A stretch of DNA of 64,000 nucleotides from Pseudomonas sp. S04 (GCF_009834545.1 NZ_CP019427.1:5763001-5827000); one strand, 5' to 3'. Counted from the stretch's first letter, positions 1-9,158 are shown. The notes: generated by a model not told the origin, from the sequence alone. A program made the numbers and translations.

Positions 1-473
1 AACGCGGCAATGACCGGTTGCGGCAGGTCCGGCTCGTCAATGACCAGCGGCTCGACCAACGGCTTGGTGTCGACCACCAACAGTTCAACTGCTTGCTGAA
101 CCACGGTAGGCGCGGGAATCGGCGGGGTAATGTGCGGCGCCTGTTCGTCTGCAACCAAGGCCACCGGCTCTTCAGGGACCGGCAGGGTCAGCCACGGCGT
201 GTGCACCGGCTCAGGAACAGGTTCTGGTGTAGGGGCTGGCGCAGACGCGAGCTCGACCACCGGCTGCAACACCGGCTCGGCCAATGGCAATACGACAGGG
301 GCTACGGTTTCGACCACCGGAGCGGCTTCTATTACCGGCTCTGGCGCCACCTCAGGCAGTGGCTGTGGCTGTTCGACGACGGGTTCCTGCGGTTTTTTGC
401 GCAGCCACCCGAACAGGCTTTTTTTCTCGCCAGCCGCAGCTGGGTTCTTCTTGTCGTCGTTGGAACCAAACAT
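1..473 (-). CDS. ftsY: Signal recognition particle receptor FtsY (5' part, runs off left edge)
   Basis: The minus-strand frame from the ATG at 471-473 begins MFGSNDDKKNPAAAGEKKS and continues as an acidic, Pro/Val/Glu-rich segment (many PEPV, VVE and APE runs) to the window edge without a stop. Such a lysine-rich start followed by a long low-complexity acidic stretch is the N-terminal A domain of Pseudomonas FtsY, the membrane-associated GTPase that receives SRP-ribosome complexes. Only about 157 codons are present; the NG GTPase domain lies outside the window, so the call rests on this N-terminus and on the position next to M16 proteases and rsmD, the usual ftsY neighbourhood. No clear Shine-Dalgarno precedes the ATG. 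The gene is divergent from the M16 operon. Confidence 0.8.
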   Translation of the reverse strand, partial: MFGSNDDKKNPAAAGEKKSLFGWLRKKPQEPVVEQPQPLPEVAPEPVIEAAPVVETVAPVVLPLAEPVLQPVVELASAPAPTPEPVPEPVHTPWLTLPVPEEPVALVADEQAPHITPPIPAPTVVQQAVELLVVDTKPLVEPLVIDEPDLPQPVIAA

Positions 474-817
474 GGAGGACGGCTATCTCACGGTAGCGAC
501 GCGCCAATGGCGCCTCGGCAATTGAATATTCGATGCAGAACAGACTGTGTTTCACTCAGCTTGTTCACGCGCAACATTTTGTCGAGGTGCTCAACGGCAC
601 CTCAAAGCTCGACTAACACCAAGGACTAAAACGGTATCTTCGGCGAAAACGCAGAGTTTAGCTGATAAACCCAAAGCTTCTTGCGCAAACCTATACAGCC
701 TACTGACCGATCAATGGCCTCATAGGCGTGGCCGCCAGTAAAACGGATCAGTATCCTAGCACCTCCTCGCCCGCCGACGCTAAGACCAAGCGGGCAGCCC
801 AACAGGTTAAAAAACGA
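474..817. other. Intergenic region between divergent ftsY and M16 operon
   Basis: These 344 bp must carry the start regions of ftsY (leftward) and of the M16 operon (rightward). I see no convincing gene: the open frames here are short, lack ribosome sites, and one (ATG at 728) is merely an in-frame upstream extension of the M16 gene. I could not settle on a promoter. The segment is somewhat more A+T rich than its neighbours, as expected of a divergent control region. Confidence 0.5.
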
Positions 818-2179
818 ATGAATGCTCTAGCCCGCCGCGCTGCTGGCCTGCTGCTCAGCACAGTTTGTCTGCCCCTCGCAGCCCTGGCTGCCGACCCTCA
901 ACCGACCCACGAATTCACCCTCGACAATGGCCTGAAGGTCATCGTGCGTGAAGATCACCGTGCGCCCGTAGTGGTTTCCCAGGTCTGGTACAAGGTTGGC
1001 TCCAGCTACGAAACCCCAGGCCAGACCGGTTTGTCCCACGCCCTGGAGCACATGATGTTCAAGGGCAGCGAGAAAGTCGGCCCTGGCGAAGCGTCGCTGA
1101 TCCTGCGCGACCTTGGCGCCGAGGAGAACGCTTTCACCAGCGACGACTTCACCGCCTACTACCAGGTGCTGGCCCGTGACCGCCTGGCCGTGGCCTTCGA
1201 ACTTGAAGCCGACCGCATGGCCACCCTGCGCCTGCCGGCCGACGAGTTCAGCCGCGAGATCGAGGTAATCAAGGAAGAGCGCCGCCTGCGCACCGACGAC
1301 AAACCAATGTCCAAGGCCTATGAGCGCTTCAAGGCCATGGCCTACCCGGCCAGCGGCTACCACACGCCGACCATCGGCTGGATGGCCGATCTCGATCGCA
1401 TGAAGGTCGAGGAACTGCGCCACTGGTACGAATCCTGGTACGCACCGAACAACGCGACCCTGGTAGTGGTCGGCGACGTGACCCCGGAAGAAGTCAAAAC
1501 CCTGGCCCAACGCTACTTCGGTCCAATCGCCAAGCGCGCCGTGCCACCGGCGAAAATCCCCCTGGAGCTGTCCGAGCCCGGCGAGCGGCAGATCACCCTG
1601 CACGTGCAGACCCAACTGCCGGCCCTGATGCTGGCCTTTAACGTTCCGAGCATTGCCACCACCCAGGACAAACGCTCGGTCAACGCCTTGCGCCTGATTT
1701 CCGCCTTGCTCGATGGCGGCTACAGTGGGCGCATCCCGACCCAGCTGGAGCGCGGTGAAGAGCTGGTCTCCGGCGGTTCGTCGAGTTACGACGCCTACAC
1801 CCGTGGCGACAGCCTGTTCACCCTGTCGGCAACCCCCAACACCCAGAAGCAGAAAACCATGGCCCAGGCGCAAGCCGGCCTGTGGAAACTGCTTGAACAG
1901 CTTAAAACCACCGCACCTTCCGCCGAAGAACTGGAACGTGTGCGAGCGCAAGTGATTGCCGGCCTGGTCTACGAGCGTGACTCGATCACCAGCCAGGCCA
2001 CCGCCATCGGCCAGCTGGAAACCGTCGGCCTGTCCTGGAAACTGATGGACACCGAACTGGCCGAGCTGGAAAGCGTGACCCCGCAAGACATCCAGAACGC
2101 TGCCCGCACCTATTTCACCCGCGAACGTCTGAGCGTTGCGCATGTACTGCCACTGCCCCAGGAGAACGCGCATGAGTGA
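818..2179 (+). CDS. M16 family zinc metallopeptidase, active-type subunit (pair 1)
   Basis: The 453-residue protein has an N-terminal export signal (hydrophobic residues about 8-25, ending ALAA) and then the M16 core. The inverted zinc motif HxxEH is intact as HALEH (His74, Glu77, His78), with the downstream Glu ligand in VIKEE about 75 residues later. The C-terminal half is the second, inactive M16 domain. M16B proteins of this type act in the periplasm and usually work with an inactive partner, which is encoded directly downstream with an 8-bp overlap. I chose the ATG at 818, just before the signal sequence; the ATG at 728 would add 30 polar residues in front of it. A closely similar paralogue lies at 4410. 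The natural substrate is unknown. Confidence 0.88.
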   Translation: MNALARRAAGLLLSTVCLPLAALAADPQPTHEFTLDNGLKVIVREDHRAPVVVSQVWYKVGSSYETPGQTGLSHALEHMMFKGSEKVGPGEASLILRDLGAEENAFTSDDFTAYYQVLARDRLAVAFELEADRMATLRLPADEFSREIEVIKEERRLRTDDKPMSKAYERFKAMAYPASGYHTPTIGWMADLDRMKVEELRHWYESWYAPNNATLVVVGDVTPEEVKTLAQRYFGPIAKRAVPPAKIPLELSEPGERQITLHVQTQLPALMLAFNVPSIATTQDKRSVNALRLISALLDGGYSGRIPTQLERGEELVSGGSSSYDAYTRGDSLFTLSATPNTQKQKTMAQAQAGLWKLLEQLKTTAPSAEELERVRAQVIAGLVYERDSITSQATAIGQLETVGLSWKLMDTELAELESVTPQDIQNAARTYFTRERLSVAHVLPLPQENAHE

Positions 2180-3662
2180 GATCAACAAGTCACGGGTGGC
2201 CCTGGTCGCCCTGGCCGTCGTCGCGCTTGCCGCTTCGGCGGTGTTCTACGTGATCCGCCCAGGCGAGATCAACGCCAGCGAAGCCCTCGACAAGGCCAAA
2301 TCGAGCCAGAAGCTGCAATCGCTGACCGAGCTCGACGGCAAGGCGCCGAGCCGACGCACCCTCGACGTGCAGACCTGGAACACCGCCGAAGGGGCCAAGG
2401 TGCTGTTCGTCGCCGCGCCTGAGTTGCCGATGTTCGACCTGCGCCTGATTTTCGCCGCCGGCAGCAGCCAGGATGGCGCCAGACCGGGCCTGGCGATGCT
2501 GACCAACGCCATGCTCAACGAAGGCGTGGCCGGCCAGGACGTCAGCCAGATCGCCCAGGGCTTCGAAGGATTGGGGGCCGACTTCGGCAATGGCGCCTAC
2601 AAGGACATGGCCATTGCCTCGCTGCGCAGCCTGAGTGCCGTGGACAAACGCGAGCCGGCCCTCAAGCTGTTCGCCGAAGTGGTGGGCAAACCGACCTTCC
2701 CGGCCGACTCCCTGGCCCGAATCAAGAACCAGATGCTCGCCGGCTTTGAATACCAGAAGCAGAACTCGGCCAAGGTGGCCAGCCTGGAGCTGATGCGTCG
2801 CCTGTATGGCCAACACCCCTACGCCCACGCCAGCGACGGTAACGCGCTGAGCATCCCGGACATCACCCTGGCGCAACTCAAGGCCTTCCACGCCAAGGCC
2901 TACACGGCGGGCAACGTGGTGATCGCACTGGTCGGCGACCTGTCGCGCAGTGACGCCGAGGCGATTGCCGCCCAGGTGTCCGCCGCCCTGCCCAAGGGCC
3001 CGGCGCTGGCGAAAATCGCCCAGCCTGAGGAACCCAAGCCTGGCACCAGCCGCGTCGAGTTCCCGGCCAAGCAGACCAACCTGATGCTCGCGCAATTGGG
3101 CATCGACCGTGACGATCCGGACTACGCCGCCGTCTCCATGGGCAACCAGATTCTTGGTGGCGGCGGTTTCGGTACCCGGTTGATGAGCGAAGTGCGGGAG
3201 AAACGTGGCCTGACCTATGGTGTGTACTCGGGCTTTTCGCCGATGCAGGCCCGCGGCCCGTTCCTGATCAACCTGCAAACCCGTGCCGAAATGAGCGAAG
3301 GCACGCTCAAGCTGGTGCAGGACGTCATGGCCGACTACCTTAAAACCGGGCCGACCCAGAAAGAACTCGACGACGCCAAGCGCGAACTGGCGGGCAGCTT
3401 CCCGTTGTCGACGGCGAGCAATGCCGACATCGTCGGCCAACTGGGCGCCATGGGTTTCTACAACTTGCCGCTGAGCTACCTCGAAGACTTCATGCAGCAG
3501 TCGCAGAACCTGACTGTCGAGCAAGTTACCGCGGCCATGAACAAACACTTGAGCATGGATAAAATGGTGATCGTTACCGTCGGTCCTACCGTGCCGCAAA
3601 AGCCGTTACCGGCCCCTACTGACAAACCTTCCGAGCAGCCGCTCGGGGTTCCGGAGCATTAA
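2172..3662 (+). CDS. M16 family peptidase-like protein, inactive-type subunit (pair 1)
   Basis: The 496-residue protein has one N-terminal membrane segment (about residues 8-27) and an M16 fold, but no HxxEH: the matching stretch reads AMLTNAMLNEG. It keeps the late motif REKRGLTYGVYS, the Arg/Tyr element that substrate-binding M16 subunits contribute to the active site of their partner. It therefore probably pairs with the upstream active-type protein as a heterodimer anchored to the inner membrane and facing the periplasm. Its ATG overlaps the upstream stop (ATGAGTGA), indicating translational coupling. Its own stop overlaps the rsmD start by one base. Confidence 0.85.
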   Translation: MSEINKSRVALVALAVVALAASAVFYVIRPGEINASEALDKAKSSQKLQSLTELDGKAPSRRTLDVQTWNTAEGAKVLFVAAPELPMFDLRLIFAAGSSQDGARPGLAMLTNAMLNEGVAGQDVSQIAQGFEGLGADFGNGAYKDMAIASLRSLSAVDKREPALKLFAEVVGKPTFPADSLARIKNQMLAGFEYQKQNSAKVASLELMRRLYGQHPYAHASDGNALSIPDITLAQLKAFHAKAYTAGNVVIALVGDLSRSDAEAIAAQVSAALPKGPALAKIAQPEEPKPGTSRVEFPAKQTNLMLAQLGIDRDDPDYAAVSMGNQILGGGGFGTRLMSEVREKRGLTYGVYSGFSPMQARGPFLINLQTRAEMSEGTLKLVQDVMADYLKTGPTQKELDDAKRELAGSFPLSTASNADIVGQLGAMGFYNLPLSYLEDFMQQSQNLTVEQVTAAMNKHLSMDKMVIVTVGPTVPQKPLPAPTDKPSEQPLGVPEH

Positions 3663-4273
3663 TGGCCACTCGCCCTAAAAAACCCGTGCACAACGTCCAC
3701 AACGGTGTGAACCAACTACGCATCATCGGTGGTGAATGGCGCAGCCGCCGCCTGAGCTTCCCCGACGCCCCGGGCTTGCGCCCGACGCCGGACCGCGTGC
3801 GTGAGACCCTGTTCAACTGGCTCGCGCCCTATGTCGCCGGGGCCAAGGTACTCGACCCGTTCGCCGGCAGCGGCGCGCTGTTCCTAGAGGCGCTGTCCCG
3901 TGGCGCCGCCATGGGCCAGGCGCTGGATGCCAGCAGCCTCGCGGTGTCGAGCCTGAAGGAACACCTGGGCACCCTGCGCTGCACCGTCGGCCAGGTGCAG
4001 ACCGCCGATGCCCTGCGCTACCTGGAAACCCAGCCAGCGAGCGCCTACGACCTGGTCTTCCTTGACCCGCCGTTCAACCAGAACCTGCTGCCTGCGGTGT
4101 GCTCGCTGCTGGAAGAACGCCAGTGGCTGGCCGACGACGCCTGGATCTACACCGAAAGCGAGAACGCACCATCGACCCTCGGCCTGCCGGGAGCTTGGCG
4201 CCTGCACCGGGAGCAGAAGTCCGGACGGGTGTACTACGCGTTGTGGCATCGCCTCGTGGAACAATCCGCTTGA
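3662..4273 (+). CDS. rsmD: 16S rRNA (guanine(966)-N(2))-methyltransferase RsmD
   Basis: The 203-residue class I SAM-dependent methyltransferase methylates G966 of 16S rRNA within the assembled 30S particle. Diagnostic elements are LRIIGGEWRSRRL near the N-terminus, PTPDRVRETLFNWL (about 41-54), the SAM-binding motif DPFAGSGALFLEALSRGA (from 65) and the catalytic DPPF (135-138). Length is normal for the family. Its ATG overlaps the stop of the preceding M16 gene (TAATG), so it is the last gene of that operon. A strong hairpin follows 5 bp after its stop. Confidence 0.95.
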   Translation: MATRPKKPVHNVHNGVNQLRIIGGEWRSRRLSFPDAPGLRPTPDRVRETLFNWLAPYVAGAKVLDPFAGSGALFLEALSRGAAMGQALDASSLAVSSLKEHLGTLRCTVGQVQTADALRYLETQPASAYDLVFLDPPFNQNLLPAVCSLLEERQWLADDAWIYTESENAPSTLGLPGAWRLHREQKSGRVYYALWHRLVEQSA

Positions 4274-4278
4274 TACCA

Positions 4279-4310
4279 TGCCTGGGCAGCCAAACCTGGC
4301 TGCCCAGGCA
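4279..4310 (+). terminator. Perfect 14-bp hairpin after rsmD (terminator-like, no T-tract)
   Basis: TGCCTGGGCAGCCA and TGGCTGCCCAGGCA form a perfect 14-bp stem around the 4-base loop AACC, directly after the rsmD stop. The following bases (CTGGCTTCAC) are not a T run, so it is either an inefficient intrinsic terminator, a 3' mRNA-stabilising hairpin or a Rho-assisted stop. It separates rsmD from the second M16 pair. Confidence 0.55.
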
Positions 4311-4409
4311 CTGGCTTCACTCCAGATACATAGTTAACACCAGCCCCCTCTACGCATCGCCGACATTGATTGAGCGTTTTTCACATCAATCAATGAGGAT
4401 GCACATCCA

Positions 4410-5753
4410 ATGAACATCTACTGCAGCGCCCTGCTGCTCCTGAGTGGGCTGATGCCCATGATGGCGTTCACGGCCAGCGCGTCAACCACCCATGAGTTCA
4501 GCCTGGACAACGGCCTGAAAGTCGTAGTTCGCGAGGACCACCGCGCGCCCGTGGCCACCTCCCAGCTGTGGATCAAAGTCGGTTCCAGCCAGGAACCGCC
4601 GGGCCAGTCCGGGCTGTCCCATGCACTCGAACACATGCTTTACCAGGGCAGCAGCAAAACCTGCGCCGGTGAAGCCTCGGCCATCCTGGAGCGGCTCGGC
4701 GCCGCGGAAAACGCCTTCACCAGCAACGACTACACTGCCTACTACCAAACCCTGGCACCCGATCATCTGGGCGTGGCGTTTGAACTGATGGCCGACCTGA
4801 TGACCACCGCGCACCTGCGCACCGAATCGTTTGCCACTGAAATCGAAGTGATCAAGCAGGAGCGCCGCGAACGCACCGATGACGCGCCCCAAGGCCTGGC
4901 CATGGAGCGGCTGCAGGCCATTGCCTTCCCCTCCAGCGCCCATGCCACGCCGACCATCGGCTGGATGCACGACCTGCAACGGATGAGCGCGACCCAGCTA
5001 CGCGAGTGGTACCAACGCTGGTACGCCCCCAACAACGCGACCCTGGTCATCGTCGGTGATGTCAGCCTGGGCCAGATAAAACCCTTGGTCGAACGCTATT
5101 TCGGCGACATTCCCCGCAAGACCCTGCCCGAGGTGTACGCCCCTCTGGAACTGGCCGAGCCCGGCGAGCGCAAAATCACCTTGAGCCAAGCCATTCATGC
5201 GCCGCAATTGCTCATGAGTTTCAACCTGCCCAGCCTGACCACTGCGCCCGACCGGCGTACGGTGCAGGCCTTGCGGTTGCTAGACATACTGCTAGCCGGG
5301 TCCAACAGTGCTCGCTTGAAAAAGCACCTGCAATTTAATGAAGTCCTGTTCTCCCAGATATCTTCCGGGTACGACCCGTTCAACCGTGGCGACAGCCTGC
5401 TGTTACTCAGCGCTCAACTCAACAGCCACCAGCAGATCACCCTGGACCAGGCTCAGGCGCGTATCTGGCAGGTGATTGAACAACTGAAAACCACGCCTAT
5501 AGACCCGCAAGAACTGGAGCGCGCGCGCACCTTGCTGATTGCCAGCCAGGTGTACCAGCAAGACTCGATCACCGAGCAAGCCACGCGCATGGGCACGCTG
5601 GAAAGCATTGGCCTGTCATGGCGCCTCATGGAAGAAGACATCGAGACACTGAACCAGGTGAGTGCCAAGGATATCCAGCAGGCGGTCGTGACCTATCTGA
5701 CTCGCCAACGCATGAGCGTGGCGCATCTGCTGCCGGAGAACAGCCATGAATAA
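4410..5753 (+). CDS. M16 family zinc metallopeptidase, active-type subunit (pair 2)
   Basis: The 447-residue protein is a close paralogue of the one at 818: both share THEFxLDNGLKVxVREDHRAP and GLSHALEHM. HxxEH is intact (His71, Glu74, His75), and the downstream EVIKQER supplies the expected Glu ligand. A signal peptide ending near TASAS targets it to the periplasm. GAGG lies about ten bases before the ATG. It overlaps the next gene by 8 bp, copying the architecture of pair 1. Divergence from pair 1 is clear throughout the C-terminal half, so this is an old duplication or a separately acquired pair, not a recent copy. The substrate is unknown. Confidence 0.87.
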   Translation: MNIYCSALLLLSGLMPMMAFTASASTTHEFSLDNGLKVVVREDHRAPVATSQLWIKVGSSQEPPGQSGLSHALEHMLYQGSSKTCAGEASAILERLGAAENAFTSNDYTAYYQTLAPDHLGVAFELMADLMTTAHLRTESFATEIEVIKQERRERTDDAPQGLAMERLQAIAFPSSAHATPTIGWMHDLQRMSATQLREWYQRWYAPNNATLVIVGDVSLGQIKPLVERYFGDIPRKTLPEVYAPLELAEPGERKITLSQAIHAPQLLMSFNLPSLTTAPDRRTVQALRLLDILLAGSNSARLKKHLQFNEVLFSQISSGYDPFNRGDSLLLLSAQLNSHQQITLDQAQARIWQVIEQLKTTPIDPQELERARTLLIASQVYQQDSITEQATRMGTLESIGLSWRLMEEDIETLNQVSAKDIQQAVVTYLTRQRMSVAHLLPENSHE

Positions 5754-7230
5754 GTTCGTAGCTTCGCGTCATGTGCAACCGCTGCTCAGCCTGGTGTTTT
5801 GCTGCTGCCTGTCAGCCCAGGCCCAGGCCCAGACACCCACCCCATCGCCCCCTGCCGGGTCGAAACTGCAATCACTGACTCAGTCGCCGGCGGCGCCATC
5901 CGCCCCCCGCGCGCTGCAGATCCAGGCCTGGAAAACCGTGACAGGAACCAAGGTGCTGTTTATCCAGACGTCGGAACTGCCGATGTTCGACGTGCTCGTC
6001 AGCTTCGCCGCAGGCAGTGCACGGGATCCGCAACACCCGGCCCTGGCCGCCGCCACGTTCAGCCTGTTGAACGAACGCATCCAAGGCAAGAGCCTGGCGC
6101 AGATCAAAGAAACCTTTGACGGTCTTGGGGCCCGCTGGGGCATGGGCATCAACCATGATCGCACCTGGTTCTCGTTGCGCAGCCTCAGTGCGCCGCAAAA
6201 GCGTGAACCGGCCCTGCAATTGTTCGCGCAGATGCTTGGCCAGCCGCTGCTGGCCGATGACGCTTTGCTGCGAGTCAAGAGCGAGCTGCTGCAGATTATT
6301 GAGAGCCAGCAGCAAGACCCGCTGACTCAGGTGGTCCGGGGCATGAGCGGACTGCTTTTCAACGACCACCCCTATGCCCAGTCGGTCTATGGGACGACGC
6401 AGGACCTGGCAACCCTCACCCGTGAACAGGTCCAGGCCTTCCACAAAGCCAATTACCACGCCGGCAACACCCAGATCACCCTGGTCGGGGACCTGACCCT
6501 GGATCAAGCGCAGGCCCTTAGCGTGCAGATCAGTAACAGCTTGCCCGTCAAGCCTACTGCGCTGGCCGTGGCGGATATCCCGGTCACGCCGCCCACCAGA
6601 ACCTCGCGGCATATTGAACAAGCCCAGAACCAGACCCACCTGATGCTGGCGCAACCCGGTGTCAGCCGTAAGCACCCCGACTATGTGGCACTCAGGGTGG
6701 CCAACCTGATATTCGCCGGTGGCAGCTCGGGATCGCGGCTGATGCAAGAACTGCGCGAGAAACGCGGCCTGACTTACAGCGTGTCCATGGACACTGCCGA
6801 CAAACAATGGGCCAACCCCACTGTGATCTATGTGCAAACCCAACCGCAATTCAGCGAAGGCACGCTAACCCTGATCAAAAGCCTGTTCCGCGATTACCTG
6901 CACACCGGGCCGACCTCGCGGGAACTGGACGACGCCAAGCGCCTGATCCTCGGCAGTACCGCACTGGCCAGTGCCAGCAATGCGCAGATACTCTCCGGAC
7001 TGTCGGAGATCAGCCGTCATGATTTGCCCTTCGACCTGGATTTTTCCGCGCATCAGGCCCAATCGTTGACGGTCGAGCAAATCAAGGCCGCACTCAACCG
7101 GCACTACAACGCTGATCACTGGAGCGTGGTCACGCTGGGGCCGACCACGACCCAGCAAGCCCTGCCAGAACCCGTCGATCGAGCCGGCCTGGGCATGTGT
7201 CGCGCTGAAGAGCAGATTGTGGCAAGTTAG
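5746..7230 (+). CDS. M16 family peptidase-like protein, inactive-type subunit (pair 2)
   Basis: The 494-residue paralogue of the protein at 2172 shares GSKLQSLTxS, ELPMFDVxVSFAAGSA and LREKRGLTYSVS. It lacks HxxEH, so it should be the non-catalytic partner of the preceding gene. It differs from its pair-1 counterpart in the N-terminus: instead of a retained membrane segment it has a cleavable-looking signal (about residues 1-28, with FCCCLSAQAQA), suggesting a soluble or lipid-attached periplasmic form. Its start overlaps the upstream stop by 8 bp. The C-terminus extends past the usual end as a short tail with little homology. Confidence 0.83.
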   Translation: MNKFVASRHVQPLLSLVFCCCLSAQAQAQTPTPSPPAGSKLQSLTQSPAAPSAPRALQIQAWKTVTGTKVLFIQTSELPMFDVLVSFAAGSARDPQHPALAAATFSLLNERIQGKSLAQIKETFDGLGARWGMGINHDRTWFSLRSLSAPQKREPALQLFAQMLGQPLLADDALLRVKSELLQIIESQQQDPLTQVVRGMSGLLFNDHPYAQSVYGTTQDLATLTREQVQAFHKANYHAGNTQITLVGDLTLDQAQALSVQISNSLPVKPTALAVADIPVTPPTRTSRHIEQAQNQTHLMLAQPGVSRKHPDYVALRVANLIFAGGSSGSRLMQELREKRGLTYSVSMDTADKQWANPTVIYVQTQPQFSEGTLTLIKSLFRDYLHTGPTSRELDDAKRLILGSTALASASNAQILSGLSEISRHDLPFDLDFSAHQAQSLTVEQIKAALNRHYNADHWSVVTLGPTTTQQALPEPVDRAGLGMCRAEEQIVAS

Positions 7231-7300
7231 TTTTCCAGATGTATCGGCGGAACGAGTACTTCGTTCTGCCACCTTGTCCATCCGCAGCAACGAGATCGTC

Positions 7301-8311
7301 GTGCCCCAACCCTCCCCAGCACCGGCAAGCCCCTTCACCCCGGCATTTGGCCTCGGCAACCCGCACCTGCAAACCCTGTGGGGGCCGCTGTGGCGCAAGA
7401 CCACCCACCTGGAGCGGCAGCGCGAACGCCTGTGGCTCGACGACGGCGACTTCCTCGATCTCGACTGGCACGGCCCGCACAGCGTCGACGCGCCCCTCGT
7501 ACTGGTGTTGCACGGGCTGACCGGCTCCTCCAATTCGCCCTATGTCGCTGGCCTGCAACGTGCCCTCGCCGCACAAGGCTGGGCCAGCGTCGCGCTGAAC
7601 TGGCGCGGCTGCTCGGGCGAACCAAATCTGCTGCCACGCAGTTACCACTCCGGCGCCAGCGAGGACCTCGCCGCGGCGATCAACCACCTGCGGGCAACGC
7701 GGCCCCTGGCCCCGCTGTATGCGGTCGGTTATTCCCTGGGGGGCAACATCCTGCTCAAACACCTGGGCGAAACCGGTAGCGCCAGCCAGCTACAAGGCGC
7801 GGTGGCGGTTTCGGTGCCCTTTCGCCTGGATCAGTGCGCCGACCGCATCGGCCAGGGCTTTTCCAAGGTCTACCAAGCGCACTTCATGCGCGAAATGCTC
7901 GCGTACATCAAGAACAAGCAGCGCCAGTTTCTCCAGGACGGACGCCACGAAGGCCTGGCGACCCTGGCCAGCCTCGGCTCGCTGGACAAGATGCGCACCT
8001 TCTGGGACTTCGACGGTCGGGTCACCGCGCCGCTGCATGGCTACGCCGATGCCCAGGACTACTACCGTCGCGCTTCCAGCCGCTACTTCCTCGGTGAAAT
8101 CCGCACCCCGACCCTGATCATCCAGGCCGCCGACGACCCCTTCGTCTACCCCCACAGCCTGCCTGAAGCCGGCGAACTGTCGACCTGCACCCGCTTCGAG
8201 CTGCAGGCCAAGGGTGGGCACGTCGGTTTTGTCGACGGCACCGTGCGCACCCCGGGTTATTACCTGGAACGGCGCATCCCCCAGTGGCTGGCCCAGCTGG
8301 GTCGCGACTAG
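7301..8311 (+). CDS. YheT-like alpha/beta-hydrolase
   Basis: The 336-residue hydrolase belongs to the YheT/ABHD family. It opens with the family hallmark PAFGLGNPHLQTLWGPLWR, then HGLTGSS (oxyanion region), the nucleophile elbow GYSLGGN (Ser145), a late Asp in QAADDPF and a His in GGHVGF, giving a full catalytic triad. The substrate is not known; bacterial relatives act on short esters. The start is uncertain: GTG at 7301 leaves only a short leader before the conserved core and is preferred. An in-frame TTG at 7217 that overlaps the M16 stop would add 28 unconserved residues. It is followed after 4 bp by the AraC-type regulator. Confidence 0.82.
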   Translation: MPQPSPAPASPFTPAFGLGNPHLQTLWGPLWRKTTHLERQRERLWLDDGDFLDLDWHGPHSVDAPLVLVLHGLTGSSNSPYVAGLQRALAAQGWASVALNWRGCSGEPNLLPRSYHSGASEDLAAAINHLRATRPLAPLYAVGYSLGGNILLKHLGETGSASQLQGAVAVSVPFRLDQCADRIGQGFSKVYQAHFMREMLAYIKNKQRQFLQDGRHEGLATLASLGSLDKMRTFWDFDGRVTAPLHGYADAQDYYRRASSRYFLGEIRTPTLIIQAADDPFVYPHSLPEAGELSTCTRFELQAKGGHVGFVDGTVRTPGYYLERRIPQWLAQLGRD

Positions 8312-8315
8312 GACC

Positions 8316-9158
8316 ATGGACAGTCAATCGGGCGAGTCGATCCGTTTCTGGCACACCGACCCCTTGGCCGGGGTCGAACTGTTGTCGGCGCGCTACATCG
8401 AGCAACGCTTCGTACCCCATGTGCACGACGGCTTTGTGATCGGCATGATCATGGCGGGCGCCCAGCGCTACCGTTATCGCGGTGCCGAGCACCTGGCCGG
8501 CAGCGGCACCCTGGTGGTGATCAATCCGGACGAGCTGCACACCGGGCACAAGGGCACCGAGGATGGCTGGCTGTACCGCGCGTTCTACCCGGACAACGGG
8601 CAGATCCTCGGGCTGCTGGCCGAACTCGAATTGCCCTCCCGCAGCTTGCCGGCTTTCGGCGCCACGCTGTATCGCGACCCGGACCTGGTCAGTGGTTTCT
8701 GTCAGTTGCACCGTTTGCTGGAAAGCCCGGCCAGCGCCCTGCAACAACAAACCCTGTGGCGGGAAACGATGCTCTCGCTGCTGCAACGCCATGCCGCCGT
8801 GGCCACGCCTGGGCAGCCGGGCCGAGAGCACCGCGCGATCGCCAGGGCCAAGGAATTGCTGCATGCGCAACTGGCCGCACCGCCGTCCCTGGAAGCGCTT
8901 GCGGCGGCGGTCAACCTGTCGCCCTTCCACTTCGCCCGAGTGTTTCGCCATGCCACCGGCATGCCACCGCACACCTGGCTGATGCAACAGCGCATCGCCC
9001 AGGCCCGGGCGTTACTGCGCGAAGGCTGCCTGCCGCTGGCGGTCGCCACACAGCTGGGGTTTGCCGACCAGAGCCATTTGAGCCGGCAATTCAAGAAGGT
9101 CTACGGCGTCGGCCCCGGCGCCTACCGCAGCGCCAGAATGATGCCACCCAACCCCTGA
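8316..9158 (+). CDS. AraC family transcriptional regulator
   Basis: The 280-residue protein has an N-terminal cupin-type sensing domain (AraC_binding; HVHDGFVIGMI and the Asp-Glu-Leu-His turn VINPDELHTG) and a C-terminal pair of helix-turn-helices (SLEALAAAVNLSPFHFARVF, then VATQLGFADQSHLSRQFKKV). The arrangement matches AraC regulators that sit beside AzlC/AzlD exporters, and azlC begins 72 bp downstream on the same strand, so azlCD is the likely target. AGGA precedes the ATG, which lies 4 bp after the hydrolase stop. The inducer is probably an amino acid or related compound, by inference from the neighbour. Confidence 0.9.
   Translation: MDSQSGESIRFWHTDPLAGVELLSARYIEQRFVPHVHDGFVIGMIMAGAQRYRYRGAEHLAGSGTLVVINPDELHTGHKGTEDGWLYRAFYPDNGQILGLLAELELPSRSLPAFGATLYRDPDLVSGFCQLHRLLESPASALQQQTLWRETMLSLLQRHAAVATPGQPGREHRAIARAKELLHAQLAAPPSLEALAAAVNLSPFHFARVFRHATGMPPHTWLMQQRIAQARALLREGCLPLAVATQLGFADQSHLSRQFKKVYGVGPGAYRSARMMPPNP

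Noticed and set aside
130..525. Plus-strand frames opposite ftsY encoding Ser/Gly/Thr-rich peptides
   Set aside because: They are the antisense of the Pro/Glu/Val-rich FtsY A domain and have no start signals.
827..3599. Two long minus-strand open frames (453 and 469 codons) opposite the first M16 pair
   Set aside because: High-G+C shadow frames rich in Gly, Arg, Gln, His and Val; the plus strand carries clear M16 proteins with conserved motifs.
7217..7300. Longer start (TTG at 7217) for the YheT-like hydrolase
   Set aside because: It would overlap the M16 stop and add residues without features before a conserved N-terminal motif; the GTG at 7301 fits better, though it is not certain.
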